Shown one piece after another: positions 34,586 to 43,856 of a DNA stretch of 64,000 bases. Where the stretch lies: assembly GCA_965205995.1 (NCBI GenBank), contig OZ242200.1:4526001-4590000 (forward strand), in the 5' to 3' direction. A program made the translations under genes and the position numbers. Each line of letters starts with the position of its first letter. Position 1 is the stretch's first letter. The notes beneath the pieces are model-generated. The model was not told the origin of the DNA. It saw only the letters and a program-made list of their open reading frames with translations, and did no database searches. This DNA comes from MPNO01 sp965205995 (GTDB lineage: Bacteria > Pseudomonadota > Alphaproteobacteria > MPNO01).

Positions 34586-35032
34586 ATGTCGGAAACCCGG
34601 AAAAAGGCCCGCGTGATGGGCATCAACCATGTCGTGCTCGAAGTCGACGACCTCGACGAGGCGCTCGCGTTCTACGGCGCCGTGTTCGAATTCGAGCTGC
34701 GCGGGCGCGGCGAGACCAACGCCTTCATCGACATGGGCGACCAGTTCATCCAGTTGACCCTGAACAGCGGCGGCTCGCCCGACGCCAAGCGCCATTTCGG
34801 CCTGGTGGTCGACGACCGCAGCACGGTCCGCGCGGCGCTCGAAGAGCTCGGCGCCGAGATGATCGGCGCTCGGCTGAATTTCCGCGATCCGTGGGGCAAC
34901 CGGGTCGAGGTCGTGCCCTATGACAATGTCCAGTTCACCAAGGCCGAGCCGATCCTCCGCGGGATGGGGCTGGACGGGCTGCAAAAGACACCCTTGGCGA
35001 CGGAGGAGCTGGCCAAGAAGGGGCTCGCATAG
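34586..35032 (+). CDS. VOC/glyoxalase superfamily protein
   Basis: A 148-residue single-domain VOC protein: INHVVLEVDDLDEALAFY at the N-terminus and FRDPWGNRVEVVPY near residue 110 are the paired beta-alpha-beta modules. It lies 14 bases after the SDR gene, preceded by AAAGGAAGG, and is probably co-transcribed. Function could be isomerase, extradiol-type or resistance; not determinable. Confidence 0.85.
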   Translation: MSETRKKARVMGINHVVLEVDDLDEALAFYGAVFEFELRGRGETNAFIDMGDQFIQLTLNSGGSPDAKRHFGLVVDDRSTVRAALEELGAEMIGARLNFRDPWGNRVEVVPYDNVQFTKAEPILRGMGLDGLQKTPLATEELAKKGLA

Positions 35033-35043
35033 CCGGCTACGCC

Positions 35044-36102
35044 TCAGAGGTCCCTCACATGCGGCAGGATTTCCTTGCCGAAGATTTCCAGCGAGCGCAT
35101 GATTTCCGTCTGGGCGAGCGAGCCGAAATCGACCAGCATGCCGATCTGGGTGATGCCGATCTCCGCCAGGACCCGGATCCGCTCGATCGCCTGCTCCGGC
35201 CCGCCCATCAGCACGCGCCCCGGGAAGTAGGACTCGAAGGTGAACCTGCGCTGGCCGGCGTCGCGCTGCTCGTAGCCCTTATAGGCCTCCGATTCGGCCG
35301 GCTTGCGGGTGGCCTCGAGCCCGGCGGCGGCGTATTCGCTCATCGGACCGTGGACCGCCGCCGCCAGCCTGGAATCGTCGCCCTCGGCGAGGAAATGGGC
35401 GTGATAGACGCAGCAGATTTCGTGGTCCTCGATCCTGCGGCCGGCGCTCTCCAGCGCGGCGCGGTACCAGCCGATGCGCTCGACCGCAATCTCGTGATCG
35501 ACGTGATAGGCGACATAAAGGAGGTTGTGGCCCTCCCGGGCGGTCCATTCGAAGCTCTCGGGCGATAGCAGGCAGGCGACCCAGATCGGCGGGTGCGGCT
35601 TCTGGTAGACCGGCGGGAGGATCGGGAGATCCGTCATCGGCGGCCGGAACCCGCCCGCGAATTCGAGCGTCGGCTCCGACCAGGCCTTCTTGATCAGGGC
35701 GACCCCTTCCTCGACCCGCTCGCGGCTTTCCTTCATCGGCACCCCGAAGGCGTCGAACTCGTCGCGGATGAAACCGCGCCCGACGCCGAAATCGAAGCGA
35801 CCCTTGGAGAGCTGGTCGAGAGCGGCCGCCTGTTCCGCCACCCGCACCGGATCGTTCAGCGGCAGGATCGTCGCCCCGGTGCCGAGCCGGATCCGCTCGG
35901 TCCGCGCCGCAAGGTATGACAGGAAAGCGTAGTTCGCCGGCAACAGCCCGCCATGGCGGACGAAGTGGTGCTCGACCATCCAGGCATAATCGATTCCGAT
36001 CCGGTCGGCATAGACGACCTGCTCGACCATGTTGTGGTAATGGGTATGGGCGTCGCGAATCTCGGGCATGTATGTCGGCAGATAGAACAGGCCGAATTTC
36101 AT
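35044..36102 (-). CDS. Luciferase-like monooxygenase
   Basis: A 352-residue flavin-dependent group C monooxygenase homologue. MKFGLFYLPTY, YADRIGIDYAWMVEHHF (the EHHF typical of LuxA-like enzymes), GTGATILPLNDP and DFGVGRGF are characteristic. It would need reduced FMN from a reductase not encoded nearby. It converges with the VOC gene. Substrate unknown. Confidence 0.9.
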   Translation of the reverse strand: MKFGLFYLPTYMPEIRDAHTHYHNMVEQVVYADRIGIDYAWMVEHHFVRHGGLLPANYAFLSYLAARTERIRLGTGATILPLNDPVRVAEQAAALDQLSKGRFDFGVGRGFIRDEFDAFGVPMKESRERVEEGVALIKKAWSEPTLEFAGGFRPPMTDLPILPPVYQKPHPPIWVACLLSPESFEWTAREGHNLLYVAYHVDHEIAVERIGWYRAALESAGRRIEDHEICCVYHAHFLAEGDDSRLAAAVHGPMSEYAAAGLEATRKPAESEAYKGYEQRDAGQRRFTFESYFPGRVLMGGPEQAIERIRVLAEIGITQIGMLVDFGSLAQTEIMRSLEIFGKEILPHVRDL

Positions 36103-36203
36103 CTACGACTCTCCCGGGGTGACAAAGGCGGCGACCGTACAGTTTGATGCGGCCGGGTCCGGGGGCGCAAGCAGCCCGGCGCGCCGCAGGGAGGACAAAG
36201 GCG

Positions 36204-36653
36204 ATGGGCGAAGACGAACTGTTGAGGCGGGCCTTCGCGGCGGCACGGCGGGCGGCGGCAAACGGCAACCCGCCTTTCGGCTCGGTCCTGGTGAACGCTG
36301 CGGGCGAGATCGTTCTCGAAGCCGAGAACGACATGATCGCCACCGGCGATGTGACCGGCCACGCCGAGATCAACCTGATCCGTGAGGCGAGCCGGAAATT
36401 CGGTCCCGCGCTCGGCGGCTACACGCTCTATACGAGCTGCGAGCCCTGCGCGATGTGCTCGGTTGCCGCGTACTGGTCCGGGCTCGACCGCATCGTCTTC
36501 GGGCTCTCCCATCCCCGGCTTGTCGAGATCCGGGGCGAAGGCGGACCGCCGATGATGAACCTCCGCTGCGACGAGGTCGCCGGGCGCGGCGGGCGCAGCA
36601 TGGCGGTCACCGGCCCGATGCTGGAAGACGAAGCGGCCGCGCTCTTCGGGTAG
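36204..36653 (+). CDS. Nucleoside/guanine deaminase-type zinc deaminase
   Basis: A 149-residue cytidine-deaminase-fold enzyme with HAE (His53, Glu55) and SCEPCAMC (Cys82, Cys85) forming the zinc site. NGNPPFGSVLV matches guanine deaminase and similar MafB19/TadA relatives. AGGGAGG lies upstream of the ATG at 36204. Earlier in-frame codons exist but have no site. It converges with the HmgA-like gene. Likely substrate guanine or a related heterocycle. Confidence 0.85.
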   Translation: MGEDELLRRAFAAARRAAANGNPPFGSVLVNAAGEIVLEAENDMIATGDVTGHAEINLIREASRKFGPALGGYTLYTSCEPCAMCSVAAYWSGLDRIVFGLSHPRLVEIRGEGGPPMMNLRCDEVAGRGGRSMAVTGPMLEDEAAALFG

Positions 36654-36664
36654 CCCGGATTTCG

Positions 36665-37684
36665 TCAACCGCCGTTCGGGTGGATGCCGTATTCGCCGGT
36701 TTCCATCAGGCGGGCGACCGAGCGGCCGGCTTCGGTCATCGAGAGATCCGCCCGGGTTTCCAGCAGCCACGCCTGGTAGGGCTGCGCGACATCCTCCTCG
36801 GCGCCGTGATGGGCGATGCCCTTGGGCGTCCACGCCACGCTGCCGGGCTCGGTCATTCCGCCATAGGCGCCCGGCCCGCCGGCATAGACGATGATCTCGT
36901 CGAAATCCGCGTTGCAATGGATCGGCGGACGGTCGCTGCGGCGCGAGCCCAGATGGTAGAACAGGCACATTCCCGCCGCATCGTCGATCAACCGTCCGGG
37001 GGCGATGCCGCCCCAAGACACCCCGAGCCCCTTCGCGCTTGCGATGTTGAAGCGGCGAACCTGCGGGACCCCGCGCGCTTCCTGTCCGCCGAGCGGATCG
37101 AACTCGTAGAAATATGACGTCGTCCCGCCGCGGTGGCGGACCACCACCTCATGCGCGCCGGGCGCCGCGTCGCCGAACGCTGCCGGCTGGTCAACGTCGA
37201 GCGCGGTGTTCAACACCGCGCGTGGGTCGGGATCGACGGAGAGCGCGCCCTCGCATGCCGCGATCAGCCCCGATACCGGTTGTTCGATGCCGACATAGCG
37301 CCACGCGACCGCGCGGGGTATGAGGACGAAATCGCCATCCGCCACGTCGAGCGCACCGAAATCGGTCTCCAGCCGCGCTTTGCCCGACACGATGTAGTGG
37401 ACCTCGTCGGCGGCGACGTTGCGCAGCGCGAAATCCATCGCCGCCGCGTAGCGCACCGCCTCCAGCGCAACCCCCGCGCCGTGCAGGATCGCGACCGGCA
37501 GCGGGCGGACCCGGTCGGCCGGCAGGGCGGCGATGTCGAAGCGGCGCGGCGCGTATTCGCCCTCGACCCGCGCATAGGCGGGCGAATAGCCCGCGCGCGC
37601 GATGTTGGCCCGCGCCCCGGCGAACCCCTCGCGCGTGTAGTTGTAGAGGTGCCCGGCGGGCTTCCGTTCGGGGTTTCCGTCCAT
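36665..37684 (-). CDS. Homogentisate-dioxygenase-like cupin enzyme (short form)
   Basis: A 339-residue protein distantly related to homogentisate 1,2-dioxygenase. The expected iron site appears as His256 (PIHCNADFDE, with Glu263 or Asp262) and His292/His293 (GIAHHGAEED). It is about 100 residues shorter than hmgA at 8235 and not closely similar, so it probably opens the ring of a different compound. The neighbouring Rieske oxygenase, enoyl-CoA hydratase and CoA ligase, all on the same strand, suggest an aromatic-acid pathway. Confidence 0.75.
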   Translation of the reverse strand: MDGNPERKPAGHLYNYTREGFAGARANIARAGYSPAYARVEGEYAPRRFDIAALPADRVRPLPVAILHGAGVALEAVRYAAAMDFALRNVAADEVHYIVSGKARLETDFGALDVADGDFVLIPRAVAWRYVGIEQPVSGLIAACEGALSVDPDPRAVLNTALDVDQPAAFGDAAPGAHEVVVRHRGGTTSYFYEFDPLGGQEARGVPQVRRFNIASAKGLGVSWGGIAPGRLIDDAAGMCLFYHLGSRRSDRPPIHCNADFDEIIVYAGGPGAYGGMTEPGSVAWTPKGIAHHGAEEDVAQPYQAWLLETRADLSMTEAGRSVARLMETGEYGIHPNGG

Positions 37685-37708
37685 CCGTTCCTCCGATGGG
37701 CCTGCGGC

Positions 37709-38725
37709 TCAGGCCGTCGCGCCGTTCTCGGCGGCGAGCAGCCCGTCGACCGCCTGTCGGGCGAGGATCGTGCCGCCGTCGATCCCCACATCGACCGTGC
37801 GGACCCCGCTGCGATCCGCCTCGATCGAGGCCTGCTGCGCTTCCAGGATCTCGCGGTCCTCCTCGAAGATGCCGCAGACGATGCGATGCCACCATTCGCC
37901 GAATTCGCCGTCCGTCAGCCGGAAGTTGCGCGACACCGCCCAGAAATAGTTGGTCGTAGTCTCGGTCTCCGGGGTCAGGCAGTCGAGCACGAAGAACCGC
38001 ACCCCGGCATTGGGGTCGTTATTGCCCGGCGGCACCGCCCGCACCTCGACATGGACGTAGCAGGGCGGCTGGAAATGGACCAGCTGGTAGCGGTCGATAT
38101 TGGCGTCGCTCCCTGCCGCCGCCGCGAACATGGGCGGCGGCGGGACGTCGCGCATGACGCGGTCGACGAACACCTCGTTCCCCTGCCTGCGCGACTCGAT
38201 CGGGGTTTCCGCGACGGCTTCGTCGCCGATACTGGAGCCATGCACATAGGTCTCGTGCGACAGGTCGATCAAATTGTCGACCAGCAACTGGTAATGCGCC
38301 CGGACATGGAGGCGGTCGCCGAACGGCACCCAGCCGTCCTCGTCCAGCCCGGGCATCGCCGGCAGGAGCGACGCATCGGCGGCTTCGGGCGCCCCCATCC
38401 AGACCCAGATCCAGCCGTATTTCTCGACCGCCGGATAGGCGCGCAGAGCGGCGCGGCGCGGCACCCGGTCCTGGCCCGGCACGGCGACGCATCTGCCGTC
38501 CGCGTCATAGGTGAAGCCGTGATAGCCGCAGACCAGCCGGTCGCCGACCAGCCGCCCCTTCGACAGCGGCAGGCGGCGGTGGATGCAGCGGTCTACGAGC
38601 GCGCGCGGAATGCCGTCCTCGGTGCGGAAGAACACGATCGGCTCGCCGCACACCGAGCGGGCGAACGGGGTGCGGCCGACCTCCGAAGCGGTGGCCGCGA
38701 CGTACCAAGCCTCCTTGACGAACAT
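37709..38725 (-). CDS. Rieske aromatic oxygenase, alpha subunit (VanA-like)
   Basis: A 338-residue oxygenase. The Rieske cluster ligands are Cys47, His49, Cys66 and His69 (CIHRR and CGYHG), and the mononuclear iron site has the bridging Asp154, His157 and His162 (NLIDLSHETYVH). The short length and N-terminus MFVKEAWYVA match VanA-type O-demethylases. No reductase gene is adjacent. It probably demethylates or hydroxylates an aromatic acid upstream of the HmgA-like enzyme encoded 24 bases downstream. Confidence 0.92.
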   Translation of the reverse strand: MFVKEAWYVAATASEVGRTPFARSVCGEPIVFFRTEDGIPRALVDRCIHRRLPLSKGRLVGDRLVCGYHGFTYDADGRCVAVPGQDRVPRRAALRAYPAVEKYGWIWVWMGAPEAADASLLPAMPGLDEDGWVPFGDRLHVRAHYQLLVDNLIDLSHETYVHGSSIGDEAVAETPIESRRQGNEVFVDRVMRDVPPPPMFAAAAGSDANIDRYQLVHFQPPCYVHVEVRAVPPGNNDPNAGVRFFVLDCLTPETETTTNYFWAVSRNFRLTDGEFGEWWHRIVCGIFEEDREILEAQQASIEADRSGVRTVDVGIDGGTILARQAVDGLLAAENGATA

Positions 38726-38766
38726 GCGCTGTTCCTCCCCGACGCCCTATGGTGGCATCGCCGGGG

Positions 38767-39564
38767 CTACGCGTCGACCGCCCAGCGCGCCTTGCGGCGT
38801 TCGAGAAACGCGCCGATCCCCTCCTGCGCCGCCGCCGACATGCGGGTCCTCACGTTCCAGCCTAGCCCCACCGGAAACAGCGCCGGGTCGGGTCCGTAGC
38901 CGAGATCGGCGACCAGCGCCTTGGTGCCGGCGATCGCCTCGGGCGAGGCGGCCAGCGCGAGGCGGCAATGCGCCTCCACCCGGGCGTCGAGATCGGCGCC
39001 GTCCGCCGCCACCTCGTGGATCAGGCCGGACCGCGCGGCCACGTCCGTCCCGAAGACCACCGCGCCGGTGGCGAGGTAGCGAAACCAGCCCGCGCCGATC
39101 CTGGGCAGGAGGAAGCCCGCGATGATGCCGGGGGCAAGGCCGAGCCGCACCTCGGACAGGCAGAATTCGGTCTCCGACTCGGCGATGGCGATGTCGCAGC
39201 ACGCGACCAGGCCGAGCGCGCCGGCCATGGCCGCCCCGTGCAGCCGGCCGACGATCGTCTTGGGACAGGCCGCGGCGGCCGCGTACACGCGTTGCAGCCG
39301 CGCCGAATCGCGGGTCACCTCGTCCTCCGTCGCGCCTTCGGTATCGCGCATCCAGTTGAGGTCGCCGCCGGCGCAGAACACCTTGCCCTCGCCGCGCAGG
39401 ACGATGGCGCGGACAATGTCGTCGCCGCCGAGGCGATCAAGGGCCGCGAGGAGCTCGTCCATCATCTCCGGGTTTATCGCGTTGCGCCGTTCGGGGCGGT
39501 TCAAGGCGACCGTCGCGATCCCCCGCTTGTCGGTCTCCACACTGATCGTCCGGTAAGGCTGCAT
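38767..39564 (-). CDS. Enoyl-CoA hydratase (methylglutaconyl-CoA hydratase-like)
   Basis: A 265-residue crotonase with CAGGDLNWM (64-72), a signature shared with methylglutaconyl-CoA hydratases of leucine breakdown (LiuC/GnyH), and HGAAMAGALGL for the second oxyanion loop. No liu carboxylase genes are next to it; it lies instead between a Rieske oxygenase and a CoA ligase, so it may hydrate a different unsaturated acyl-CoA. Confidence 0.88.
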   Translation of the reverse strand: MQPYRTISVETDKRGIATVALNRPERRNAINPEMMDELLAALDRLGGDDIVRAIVLRGEGKVFCAGGDLNWMRDTEGATEDEVTRDSARLQRVYAAAAACPKTIVGRLHGAAMAGALGLVACCDIAIAESETEFCLSEVRLGLAPGIIAGFLLPRIGAGWFRYLATGAVVFGTDVAARSGLIHEVAADGADLDARVEAHCRLALAASPEAIAGTKALVADLGYGPDPALFPVGLGWNVRTRMSAAAQEGIGAFLERRKARWAVDA

Positions 39565-39579
39565 CGCGCGCTCCAGCGT

Positions 39580-41151
39580 TCAATCGGGGATCCGGAGGCG
39601 CCCCTTGATCACCTTCCGGGTCGGGGTCAGCGGCATGTCGTCGACCAGGATCAGCCGCTCCGGCCATTTCAGCTTGGCGATCCCTTCGCCCTCCAGCCAC
39701 GCAATGAGGTCGGCGAGCGCGGGGGACGAGCCGGGGCGGGCGATCGCGAAGCAGCACGCCCGTTCGCCCAGCACCTTGTCCGGCATCGGCACGATCGCCG
39801 ACTGGACGATATCGGGGTGGCGGTCGATCGCCTCCTCGACATCGGCCGGGTTGATCTTGACGCCGCCCCGGTTGATCAAATCCTTTTCGCGCCCGGTGAT
39901 GGACACCGCCCCGCTATCGTCGATCGTCGCCTGATCGCCGGTGCGGAACCAGCCATCGGCGGTGAACGCGGCGGCGTTGGCCTCGTCGTTCCGGTGATAG
40001 GCGTCGAACACGGAAGCGCCCTGGATCTGCAGCGCGCCTTCCTCGCCCGGCGGGAGCGGGTTGTCGTCCGGATCGCAGACCCTGGCCCGGTTTCCCGGGC
40101 TCGGTCGCCCGCAGCCTTGCGCGGCCTGCTCGACGCCGTCATAGGGCCGGGTGAACATGCCGCACTGGCACTCGGTCATGCCCCAGAGCTGGGCGATGCG
40201 GCCGTTCTCCAGCGCCTCCTGCGCCCGGCGATAGAGCTCGGGCGCCGCCTTGGCGCCCGACAGCACGCAGTAGCGGACCGAGGCGAGCGCCTCGCTCTCC
40301 CACGTTCCCGCTTCGAGGCAGGCCGCGACATGGGCGGGGGCGGCGAAGATGTGGGTCGGCCGCAAGCTGCGTATCGCCTCGATCAGGCCGGGCGGCGTGA
40401 AATTGGACGGCAGCGCCGTCGCGCCGGCGCCGTGCAGCGTGAGATGGAACGAATAGAGCCCGAACAGATGGGTATAGGGCGCCGCCGACAGCATGATCGA
40501 ACCGGGGCCCATCTGCTTCTCGCTGCAATTGAGCCGGGCGTTGGCGAGGAACCGGCGATAGTCGGTGAGCACCGCCTTCGGGCTCGACGAGGTGCCGGAT
40601 GTGAACAGCATCACATAGGGATCGCGGGCGGCGGGCGGCGGCGGCAGCGTGGCGCCGGGGCGCGCGATATCGTCGAAGGCGAGCGCGCCTTCGGGCGCCG
40701 GACCGCCGACGCTGACGACATGGGCGAGCGAGGGGAGGTCAGGCCTGAGCGCCGCGAGTTCCGCCGCCGGTCGCCGGTCGCCCGCCGCCGCCGCCGCGAA
40801 TACCAGCCGGGCGCCGGCGTGGCGGATCGCCTCGGCGGCCTCGCGCGGGCCATAGGGCATGTGGATGGTGCTGGTCACCGCGCCGATGCGGGATGCGGCG
40901 AGCACGATATAGAGGAAGGCCGGCAGGTTGGGGAGCTGCAGCGCCACCACGTCGCCGCGGCCGATTCCGAGCGCGACAAGCCCGCCCGCCAGCGCATCCA
41001 CCCGCTCGGCGAGGGCGCGGTAGCCGATTGTTTCGCCGGCGGTCAGGATCGCCGGCGCGTCGCCGCGATCCCGCACGCAGCGGTCCAGCAGGCTGGTCAG
41101 CGTGTCGTCGGTCCAGAATTCGGACCCGGCAGCTTCGCTGGTCTTCGGCAT
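39580..41151 (-). CDS. Acyl-CoA synthetase (class I adenylate-forming)
   Basis: A 523-residue AMP-binding enzyme with the P-loop-like TSGTSSSPK (184-192), the WGMTECQ motif, RTGDQATID and GREKDLINRGG hinge, and a C-terminal TPTRKVIK lysine. All catalytic motifs are intact. It activates a carboxylic acid to the CoA ester, probably the entry step of the minus-strand operon 41151-36665. Medium-chain or aromatic acids are likely; specificity cannot be read. Confidence 0.92.
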   Translation of the reverse strand: MPKTSEAAGSEFWTDDTLTSLLDRCVRDRGDAPAILTAGETIGYRALAERVDALAGGLVALGIGRGDVVALQLPNLPAFLYIVLAASRIGAVTSTIHMPYGPREAAEAIRHAGARLVFAAAAAGDRRPAAELAALRPDLPSLAHVVSVGGPAPEGALAFDDIARPGATLPPPPAARDPYVMLFTSGTSSSPKAVLTDYRRFLANARLNCSEKQMGPGSIMLSAAPYTHLFGLYSFHLTLHGAGATALPSNFTPPGLIEAIRSLRPTHIFAAPAHVAACLEAGTWESEALASVRYCVLSGAKAAPELYRRAQEALENGRIAQLWGMTECQCGMFTRPYDGVEQAAQGCGRPSPGNRARVCDPDDNPLPPGEEGALQIQGASVFDAYHRNDEANAAAFTADGWFRTGDQATIDDSGAVSITGREKDLINRGGVKINPADVEEAIDRHPDIVQSAIVPMPDKVLGERACCFAIARPGSSPALADLIAWLEGEGIAKLKWPERLILVDDMPLTPTRKVIKGRLRIPD

Positions 41152-41173
41152 GTCGGGCGACCGGGCAGAATTG

Positions 41174-41249
41174 TGGTGACCCCAACGGGAGTCGAACCCG
41201 TGTCTTCAGCGTGAAAGGCTGATGTCCTAGGCCACTAGACGATGGGGTC
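41174..41249 (-). tRNA. tRNA-Glu (anticodon TTC)
   Basis: 76 bases fold as a cloverleaf on the minus strand. The acceptor stem is gacccca with tggggtc, discriminator A, and an encoded CCA (41174-41176). The anticodon loop is ctttcac on a tcagc/gctga stem, giving TTC, and the T-arm has gggttcgactccc. It lies between the CoA ligase and the DUF2062 gene. Confidence 0.97.
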
Positions 41250-41283
41250 GTGGCGCGATTGGTAGCCGCGGCGCCACGGGAAA

Positions 41284-41979
41284 TCAACCGCTACGTCGCG
41301 GATCGCCGCTCTCGGCCGGCTGTTCCGGGTAGGGCCGGCCGGTCTGGATGGGGTCCCGCGGATTGTGGCCGTAGCGCTTGCGCCCGATCAGCCGGCGCCG
41401 GGCGCGGACCAGCTTGAGCGACCAGACATAGCCGATCCAGGCGGCGGCGACCGCGTAAGGGGGGCAGCCCACCAGCATCGCCAGCCCCCAGCCGGCGACG
41501 ATGACGTCGAAATAGATACCCGGGGTCGAGGCCGCGCCGGGGAGGTAGTCGGTCGTCGTCTCCCCCTCGGTGCCGGCGTCCCAGAGTTTGATGAACCCAT
41601 CGTAGCCGGTGAGGTCGTCCCACCGGCCGAGCAGGATCTGTCCGGTCACGTAAAACAGGTAGTAGGACGGCAGCACCGTCGCGAAGTTGGTGACCCAGGT
41701 CCATGCCATCGCGTGGATCACGTTGAAGTCCCAGCGCCGCGCGAAGCGTTGCACCGCCACCCAGTGCGCGAGTACGAACATCATCTGGATACCGACGGTC
41801 GGCGTCATCGCCCAGAACAGGCCGACTGCAACGCCGCGGGCGGTGTATTGCGGCGGATGGCGGCTGCGCTTGACGGGAACCACGAAACGGTAGCGCAGCC
41901 AGCGCACGAACCGGACCAGACCGTTCCGGCGTCGATGCGGCGGCGGCCCGGCCGCAGGCAAGCCCTGTCCCTTCGTCAT
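41284..41979 (-). CDS. DUF2062 membrane protein
   Basis: A 231-residue protein from ATG 41979 (MTKGQG). A start at 42045 would overlap recJ by 23 bases and lacks a ribosome site. It has a basic N-terminus, then GVAVGLFWAMTPTVGIQM and two or three membrane segments, the DUF2062 pattern. The family is widespread in proteobacteria with no settled function. It sits downstream of recJ in the housekeeping block. Confidence 0.83.
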   Translation of the reverse strand: MTKGQGLPAAGPPPHRRRNGLVRFVRWLRYRFVVPVKRSRHPPQYTARGVAVGLFWAMTPTVGIQMMFVLAHWVAVQRFARRWDFNVIHAMAWTWVTNFATVLPSYYLFYVTGQILLGRWDDLTGYDGFIKLWDAGTEGETTTDYLPGAASTPGIYFDVIVAGWGLAMLVGCPPYAVAAAWIGYVWSLKLVRARRRLIGRKRYGHNPRDPIQTGRPYPEQPAESGDPRRSG

Positions 41980-42022
41980 TACCTTCGGTCCGCGCGGCGG
42001 CGGCCGTCTGCCGGTTTGCGCA

Positions 42023-43825
42023 TCACAGCCTCGCCGCGTCCTCAATCACCAACTCGACAGCGTCCGCGCCGCGCCACCGGTCCACCTTGAGATGCCCCGC
42101 CAGATGCAGCGGCGCGCCGCCGGTCGCAAGCAAGGCCTCGCCGAGAGCGGTGCCAAGGGAGCGGAACGCGACACCCTTGAGCCGGGGGCCGCCTTCGGCG
42201 CCGACGAGGAAACAGCGGACATGATCGGTGCCCACCACGTCGGCGCGCGCCACCTTGACCCGCGGGAGGGCGAAGCGCGGCCGCGGGTTGCCGGTGCCGA
42301 ACGGGCCCACCGCTTCGAGCGCGCCGACGATCTTTGCGGTGGCGGCTTTCGGCGTCAAGGCGCCGTCGATCGCCAGCCCGACCGCCGGGATCCGGTGATC
42401 GAGCTGGCGCGCGATATGCTCGTCGAGGAACGACTTGAACGCGCCGATCCGGTCCGTCGCCACGGTGAATCCCGCCGCCATGGCATGTCCGCCGCCGGCG
42501 ATCAGCAGCCCTTCCTGGCGGGCCGCGATCACCGCCGAGCCCAGCGCCGCCCCGGGAATCGACCTGCCTGAGCCCTTGGCGATCGCACCGTCGATGGCGA
42601 GCACGCAGGCCGGGCGGTTGAACCGTTCGCGCAGGCGGGACGCGACGATGCCGATGACGCCCGGGTGCCAGCCCAGTTCGGCGACCAGGACCACCGGTTC
42701 CCGCGCGGTGTCGGCAGCGGCGTCCTGGGCGTCGGCGAGGTCGATGGCATGTTCCAGCACGGCGGCCTCGATCCGGCGGCGCTCCGTGTTGTAGGAGTCG
42801 AGTCTCGACGCGATCTCAACGGTCTCCGCCTGATCGTCGGTCGAGAGCAGCCGCACGCCGAGCCCGGATTCGCCCACCCGTCCGCCGGCATTGACCCGGG
42901 GCCCGAGCACGAACCCCGCATGGTAGGCGCCCGGGCGTTCGTCGAGCCCGGCGACGTCGGCCAGCGCCGCGATCCCCGGATTGTCCCGGCGCCCCATGAT
43001 CTTCAGCCCCTGGGCGACCAGCGCCCGGTTGACGCCGGTCAGCGGCACCACGTCGCAGATCGTCCCCAAGGCCACGAGATCCAGCCAGGCCATCAAATTC
43101 GGTTCGGCATGACCCTGGCCGTACCAACAGGCGTCCCGGAGCGCGCGGTTGACCGCGACCGCGAACAGGAAGGCGACGCCGACGGCGGCGAGCTGGCCGC
43201 AGTCATTGACCTCGTCGAGCCGGTTGGGATTGACCACCGCGACCGCCTCGGGGAGCGCCGCCTCGGCGACATGGTGGTCGAGCACGATGACGTCGAGCCC
43301 CCAGGCGGCGGCCTCGGCGAGAGTCTCGCGCGCCGTCGTCCCGCAATCCACCGTGATCACCAGGGAAACGCCCTCCGCCTGGAGCGCGCGAAGCCCGCCG
43401 GTATTGGGGCCGTAGCCCTCGGTCATCCGGTCCGGGACGTAGACCGCGAGGCGGTGTCCGATAGCGCCGAAGAAACGCAGCAGAAGCGCCGCCGAGGTCG
43501 CGCCGTCGACGTCGTAATCGGCGAATACCCCGATCCGTTCGCCGTCGTTGATCGCGCGCACCACCCGTTCGCAGGCAAGGTCCATGTCGCGCAGCGAGGA
43601 CGGGTCGGGGAGGGCCGCGCGCAGCGTCGGGTGGAGGAAGTCGTCGACCCGTTCGGTTTCGACCCCGCGCCCGGCGAGCACGCGGGCGACGATCTCGGGG
43701 AGCCCGTTCGCCTCGGCGATGGCGAGCGCCTGCCGGTCGTCGGTCGTCCGGGCGTGCCAGCGCTTGCCGGTGACCGACCGGTCGACGTCGAGATAAGCCC
43801 GGTCGGCGGCCCGCGCCAGGTTCAT
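42023..43825 (-). CDS. recJ: Single-stranded-DNA-specific exonuclease RecJ
   Basis: A 600-residue 5'-3' exonuclease for recombination and mismatch repair. DHH-family motifs are intact: ADYDVDG (102-108), CGTT, LDHH (182-185), then the DHHA1 GGGHAMAAG near residue 430 and a C-terminal OB domain. It forms part of the conserved block with glpX, hom and the aminotransferase gene. Confidence 0.97.
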   Translation of the reverse strand: MNLARAADRAYLDVDRSVTGKRWHARTTDDRQALAIAEANGLPEIVARVLAGRGVETERVDDFLHPTLRAALPDPSSLRDMDLACERVVRAINDGERIGVFADYDVDGATSAALLLRFFGAIGHRLAVYVPDRMTEGYGPNTGGLRALQAEGVSLVITVDCGTTARETLAEAAAWGLDVIVLDHHVAEAALPEAVAVVNPNRLDEVNDCGQLAAVGVAFLFAVAVNRALRDACWYGQGHAEPNLMAWLDLVALGTICDVVPLTGVNRALVAQGLKIMGRRDNPGIAALADVAGLDERPGAYHAGFVLGPRVNAGGRVGESGLGVRLLSTDDQAETVEIASRLDSYNTERRRIEAAVLEHAIDLADAQDAAADTAREPVVLVAELGWHPGVIGIVASRLRERFNRPACVLAIDGAIAKGSGRSIPGAALGSAVIAARQEGLLIAGGGHAMAAGFTVATDRIGAFKSFLDEHIARQLDHRIPAVGLAIDGALTPKAATAKIVGALEAVGPFGTGNPRPRFALPRVKVARADVVGTDHVRCFLVGAEGGPRLKGVAFRSLGTALGEALLATGGAPLHLAGHLKVDRWRGADAVELVIEDAARL

Positions 43826-43856
43826 CGGGGTCCCCGGTCCAATTGCCGCGCCCGGC

